Source: Bacteroidaceae bacterium (GTDB taxonomy: Bacteria > Bacteroidota > Bacteroidia > Bacteroidales > Bacteroidaceae). Taken from it: a stretch of 9,722 nt of DNA. The stretch's first letter is position 1, and each line of letters begins with the position of its first letter. A program made the position numbers and the translations under genes. The notes beneath the pieces are model-generated. The model made no database searches, was not told the DNA's origin, and saw nothing but the letters and a program-made list of their open reading frames with translations. Location of the stretch: contig JALNVG010000082.1 of NCBI GenBank assembly GCA_023227685.1, forward strand, positions 1-9,722, given 5' to 3'. Shown here piece by piece: positions 6,747 to 9,722 of this stretch.

Positions 6747-8846
6747 TCATGCCAAATTACTCATCTTGTCTGTAGCATGAAACGAGAAAGGTGGATATTC
6801 GAAAAGTTTGAAACGCGGTTCGGTTTGCCCGTCTACATACGACCAAAGTGTGGCGTAATCTTCCACATCCTCACCCATATTGTCCAACTGCCTGAGATAA
6901 GCAGACAAGGACTTGTTTTCGACGATAAATATCTTACCCATTTTATTAATAACCGGACTATGGCGACGTGTAGCATCATGCCCGAACTGAAGAATTCGTC
7001 GGCCATCTTCCGTCAATCCGATCAGACGGAAAGTCATGCTCTTGCCTATAGCTGGAAGATTGAGCACGCTGCGATCCGTTGCCAGGAAAGGTAAATGCTG
7101 ATGCTTCATGAAACGGTGTATGATAGCAGCAGTATTTTCACCATCTTCAAGTGAGGTGTACAGTTCTTCGGCCTGTGTGGGGTTCATCTCTCCATAAATT
7201 TTCTCTTCCTGTTGCTCTTGCATCGATCGGCTGTTGGGCGTAAAAACAGCTGAGTTCTCATTAAATCCCTTGACGGAAAAAGTGTAATAGCAAACAATGC
7301 CCAAAGAATTGAGTAACTGACGCAGACGAACAGTGTGTCCGCGTCGGGAAGCAGCAACAGTATAAACCAACTGATTTGTGATAAGCCATCCGGCAGAAAG
7401 GATTTTCTTAATACCTTCTCTTGCCTGCGGCGTCACTTCGAGCGGCGTTTGAAAATGGGTTTGGACGATAAATTGCTTCACACCGATAACAGAAGCTTTC
7501 TCTTTGAATTCGCGAAGCACTTCAACCAATTCGTCGTCAATACGCATCGGTAGATAAGCCGGCAAACGAGAGCCCAGACGCACACGTTGAAGTTCGGCAT
7601 ATTTCTCTCCATCCGGTCGCTGTTCATTATCTTTCCGTTTACGCTCGGCCATCAGATATACGGCTTTCAACAGACTACGCAAAGTCTTGTTGGTACTCAT
7701 CAGTGCATCCCCACCGGTGATCAGTATATCGCGCAATTGGGTGTCTTCTTCAAAATAATTCATCAAACGATGCAATTTATGTTCCCAGTTCTCCTTGGGG
7801 CGTAAAGAATCGAACTCGAAATTAAGATGCTTGCTCTGAAAATCATACATACGTTGACACGAAGCACAAAGTCCGCCACAGGCCCGCCCCATCGTATCGG
7901 GGATGAGAATGGCCACTTCGGGATAACGCCGATGAATATTATGTCCGTCGGGCAACAACCAACCGGCAGCATTCGGCTTGCCCGGCTCAACAATATCTTC
8001 CTTCTCCCAAGCACGAATATTACCGAAAGTTTCTACCAGCTGAGGGGTATACAGTACATATGATCGGATGGATTCATCATTATATGCCGCACCGGTAACA
8101 TCGAGAAGAGAAAGATAATAAGGAGTGGCAAAAAAAGGCATACCCTTTTTGCGGGCTTCGGAAAGCAGATACATTTTCTCGGAGGTCAATGAATTGGCCA
8201 GATACCGATTAAGATCAGAAGGCGTTCGCACGGCCATAGATAACTGAAAACGATAGTCATTCCACCAAGAAGACACTAATTGATATTTTTCCCCATAGGT
8301 AATTCCCGGCTCAAAATGAAAACGGCTGAGCTGTCTGGATTTTCTATTCTCTATCTTCTGAATGAGGATATGAAGCAAACGTTCTTTGTTGTCGGCCTGC
8401 ACTTTCATCACAGATTTATCCAAGCCGGAAAGCCAGCGGTGTGAATGTCTTTTCAACTTTCTTAATGACTCATGATGAGTGTGAGACGATGGATTGAGCC
8501 ACTGTCGGAATATCTCATAAAGATCTACAAATAAATCGGTCGGCATGTCCGTATCTTCCAATTGACCGGTTAGAAAAAGATACAAATTTGTAAATGTATG
8601 CACCGGCATATCCTCGCCGGTGGATAATTCATGAATAGTCTTTTCATTATAATCAATCAAAGTTCGAATTTGTTCACTCCACTTATTTTTAGCTGTACTG
8701 TCACGATCTACAAAATTACGAAGCGCGCTTTCAAAGTCCCTTGATGTGGTACTTTCACGAGCCATTTTTGTAAGTTCCGGCAAATCATGTTGATACATCT
8801 GTTTCAATTGAGAAAGAGTAAGAGAAAGCAATTTCTTTTGTTTCAT
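6747..8846 (-). CDS. KamA-family radical SAM protein (lysine 2,3-aminomutase-like) with long N-terminal extension
   Basis: A 699-aa protein whose C-terminal ~390 residues resemble lysine 2,3-aminomutases, enzymes that use a [4Fe-4S] cluster, S-adenosylmethionine and PLP to move an amino group. The cluster motif is GRACGGLCASCQRMYDF (Cys323, Cys327, Cys330, C-x3-C-x2-C), followed by ITGGDAL (376-382, the GGD SAM-binding loop), RLGSRLPAYLPMRI (423-435), QTHFQTPLEVT (462-472) and NQLVYTVAAS. The canonical GGGGK segment that carries the PLP lysine is not recognisable. NLPAIGKSM (Lys602) sits at about the right place and is the candidate. Residues 1-300, rich in charged helices, match no domain I know, and the protein is well over the roughly 420-470 residues of usual aminomutases. 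Substrate unknown. No acetyl-CoA-forming lysine fermentation genes adjoin it. It appears to be a single-gene unit. Confidence 0.85.
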   Translation of the reverse strand: MKQKKLLSLTLSQLKQMYQHDLPELTKMARESTTSRDFESALRNFVDRDSTAKNKWSEQIRTLIDYNEKTIHELSTGEDMPVHTFTNLYLFLTGQLEDTDMPTDLFVDLYEIFRQWLNPSSHTHHESLRKLKRHSHRWLSGLDKSVMKVQADNKERLLHILIQKIENRKSRQLSRFHFEPGITYGEKYQLVSSWWNDYRFQLSMAVRTPSDLNRYLANSLTSEKMYLLSEARKKGMPFFATPYYLSLLDVTGAAYNDESIRSYVLYTPQLVETFGNIRAWEKEDIVEPGKPNAAGWLLPDGHNIHRRYPEVAILIPDTMGRACGGLCASCQRMYDFQSKHLNFEFDSLRPKENWEHKLHRLMNYFEEDTQLRDILITGGDALMSTNKTLRSLLKAVYLMAERKRKDNEQRPDGEKYAELQRVRLGSRLPAYLPMRIDDELVEVLREFKEKASVIGVKQFIVQTHFQTPLEVTPQAREGIKKILSAGWLITNQLVYTVAASRRGHTVRLRQLLNSLGIVCYYTFSVKGFNENSAVFTPNSRSMQEQQEEKIYGEMNPTQAEELYTSLEDGENTAAIIHRFMKHQHLPFLATDRSVLNLPAIGKSMTFRLIGLTEDGRRILQFGHDATRRHSPVINKMGKIFIVENKSLSAYLRQLDNMGEDVEDYATLWSYVDGQTEPRFKLFEYPPFSFHATDKMSNLA

Positions 8847-8880
8847 TCGCTGTTTTTTTATATACTGTAATAATTTGTTT

Positions 8881-8912
8881 ACAAGTTACGAAAAAAAACA
8901 GAATTGTCCAAA
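8881..8912 (-). promoter_or_regulatory. Candidate promoter of the KamA-like gene
   Basis: On the minus strand TTTG (8909-8912, exact -33) lies exactly 20 bp from TAACTTGT (8881-8888), which matches TAnnTT but differs in the last two bases of the -7 consensus. The predicted leader is under 30 bases to the ATG at 8846. The -33 element lies within the T-rich tail of the hairpin upstream, so terminator and promoter are packed together. Confidence 0.45.
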
Positions 8913-8950
8913 AAAGAGAACCTTTTATTGTTTCTTTTTAACTAAAAGGT
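8910..8950 (-). terminator. Probable intrinsic terminator upstream of the KamA-like gene (end of the queH transcript)
   Basis: Read on the minus strand, ACCTTTTA (8943-8950) and TAAAAGGT (8920-8927) form a perfect 8-bp stem around a 15-base loop, followed at once by TTCTCTTTTTT. The stem is AT-rich with only two G-C pairs, so the hairpin is weak, but the T-tract and the place between two same-strand genes fit termination of transcripts coming from queH. Confidence 0.5.
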
Positions 8951-9004
8951 GCATAAATCATCATTTTGCATTTTGGGGAGGAGGGCTTCTTTCTTTTTGC
9001 AGAA

Positions 9005-9104
9005 AACTCTTGTTGTTATGCTCATTTAGAACAAGAGTTATCCGAATAAGAAGAAATGTTATCCGGATATCTTTGCTTGTTAATGAAATAACTCTTGTTG
9101 TTAT
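9005..9104 (-). repeat. Three-segment repeat able to form two alternative hairpins, between queH and the KamA-like gene
   Basis: AACTCTTGTTGTTAT occurs twice in direct orientation (9005-9019 and 9090-9104), with an inverted copy AACAAGAGTTAT at 9030-9041 between them. The inverted copy is perfectly complementary over 12 bp to 9088-9099 and over 10 bp to 9005-9014. In a minus-strand transcript (order 9099-9088, 9041-9030, 9014-9005) the middle segment can pair with the first or the third but not both. The second pairing is followed by TTTTCT. The gap 8847-9128 holds no gene that I can support. Confidence 0.8.
9060..9075 (+). promoter_or_regulatory. Palindrome TATCCGGATA overlapping a plus-strand -7 element
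   Basis: TATCCGGATA (9060-9069) is a perfect 10-bp palindrome. Its end overlaps TATCTTTG (9068-9075), an exact plus-strand -7 match. No TTTG lies 19-21 bp upstream. GTTATCCG is also repeated directly at 9037-9044 and 9058-9065. A transcript from here would be antisense to the end of queH. It may be an operator or chance. Confidence 0.3.
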
Positions 9105-9128
9105 TAGCACACTTCGCTAGAGATACTT

Positions 9129-9722
9129 CTATAGATTACTATCACGCATTTCGCGCCAAGCTTTCATTTGTTTCAAACTAAATTCACAACCACAATATTG
9201 TTGATTATAAAAACCGTTTTGCTTCAAGAGTTGACTTCGACGTTCTGTTAGTCCGCTTTTCCTCCAATTTTGGTCCCAGAACACAACCTCAGGATATAAA
9301 TTCGTTGCTTCCCGACCGGCAGCATTAACTTGATCCAAGTCCTTCCAACGCGAAGAGGCCAAAGTGGTTGTGATGATATTGAACCCATGAAGTGAGGCAT
9401 AACGGGCTGTCTCGGTGAGGCGCAATGTAAAACATTTTAAACAACGCGAGCCACGCTCCGGCTCATCTTCCAAGCCCTTAATGCCCGACAGCCATTGTTC
9501 ATGATCATAATCCGCATCTGCGTAGTCAAGACCAAGCTCCTTAAGATAACGCATGATTTCGTGCTTGCGGATAAGGTATTCTTCTTCGGGATAAATGTTG
9601 GGATTATAAAAGAATATCGTAGGGCGTATCTTGTTATCAAGCATACATTCTATAATGGCTGCAGAACAAGGAGCACAACAAGAATGTAAAAGCACCTTGG
9701 GGGATATATCCGACGATGTGGC
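9129..9722 (-). CDS. queH: Epoxyqueuosine reductase QueH; 5' end outside the window
   Basis: The frame is open to the last base of the window. The 197 visible residues begin ATSSDISPKVLLHSCCAPC and end at a stop at 9129-9131, so only a short N-terminal piece is missing. QueH (DUF208 family) performs the last step of queuosine synthesis, reducing epoxyqueuosine in the wobble position of GUN-anticodon tRNAs in the cytoplasm. It is the non-homologous, cobalamin-independent alternative to QueG. The conserved cysteines are present: Cys15-Cys16 and Cys19 in LHSCCAPC, Cys94/Cys97 in GSRCLKCF, and Cys177/Cys179 in QQYCGCEFS near the C-terminus. FFYNPNIYPEEEY and TTTLASSRWKD are further family signatures. 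Other queuosine genes are not in view. The GTG at 9693-9695 is an internal valine of PKVLLHSCC, not a start. Confidence 0.95.
   Translation of the reverse strand, partial: ATSSDISPKVLLHSCCAPCSAAIIECMLDNKIRPTIFFYNPNIYPEEEYLIRKHEIMRYLKELGLDYADADYDHEQWLSGIKGLEDEPERGSRCLKCFTLRLTETARYASLHGFNIITTTLASSRWKDLDQVNAAGREATNLYPEVVFWDQNWRKSGLTERRSQLLKQNGFYNQQYCGCEFSLKQMKAWREMRDSNL

Noticed and set aside
6663..7094. 143-codon plus-strand open frame near the end of the KamA-like gene.
   Set aside because: Most of it is antisense to the conserved C-terminal part of the radical SAM protein. It begins at the intergenic hairpin and resembles no family.
9005..9104. The repeat cluster as a CRISPR array.
   Set aside because: Only two direct copies of 15 bp plus one inverted copy are present, with no regular repeat-spacer length and no cas gene nearby.
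8875..9120. 81-codon plus-strand open frame in the intergenic region next to queH.
   Set aside because: It runs through the terminator-like hairpin and all three repeat segments, is rich in F/L/R codons typical of AT-rich non-coding DNA, and has no promoter in front of it.
9693..9695. GTG as the start codon of queH.
   Set aside because: The frame stays open to the window end, and PKVLLHSCCAPC is a conserved internal QueH segment. The GTG encodes the valine in it, so the gene runs off the window.

Overview
The window looks like a chromosomal segment from a member of the Bacteroidales, most likely Bacteroides or a close relative. The evidence is the protein families present (a Bacteroidetes-type DsbD, an ECF sigma factor followed by a one-TM/beta-barrel partner, a long KamA-family protein, QueH), the AT-rich intergenic DNA, the lack of clear Shine-Dalgarno sequences, and several matches to the Bacteroides promoter consensus (-33 TTTG, 19-21 bp spacer, -7 TAnnTTTG). 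Species cannot be fixed from this sequence alone.

Layout. Bases 1-321 (+) are the 3' end of a bacterial sugar transferase gene (initiating phosphoglycosyltransferase of surface polysaccharide synthesis). All other genes lie on the minus strand, so they are read from right to left: queH (9129-9722, 5' end outside the window), a 699-aa KamA-family radical SAM protein (6747-8846), a HAD phosphatase fused to a YdiI/MenI-like hotdog thioesterase (5234-6466), an ECF sigma factor (4534-5112) overlapping a membrane-anchored, beta-barrel-tailed candidate anti-sigma or partner protein (3267-4550), then an SGNH-hydrolase lipoprotein (2409-3074) and dsbD (349-2376).

Transcription units. The sigma factor and its partner overlap by 17 bp and share a good Bacteroides-type promoter just upstream. 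The SGNH lipoprotein and dsbD are 32 bp apart and probably co-transcribed. The HAD-thioesterase and the KamA-like gene each appear to stand alone, with a candidate promoter and a structured intergenic region upstream or downstream. No intergenic stretch exceeds 300 bp. The two longest (280 and 282 bp) hold hairpins, repeats and promoter-like elements rather than genes.

Assessment. This is mainly a housekeeping and envelope-physiology region. I see no transposon, integrase, tRNA, rRNA, CRISPR array or defence system. The parts most worth following up are: (i) the sigma factor paired with a protein combining a cytoplasmic helix, one TM segment and a C-terminal beta-barrel-like domain; (ii) the HAD-hotdog fusion, whose thioesterase half keeps the YdiI/MenI active-site spacing; (iii) the KamA-like enzyme with a ~300-residue N-terminal extension and a changed PLP-lysine region; and (iv) a three-segment repeat between queH and the KamA-like gene that can form two mutually exclusive hairpins.
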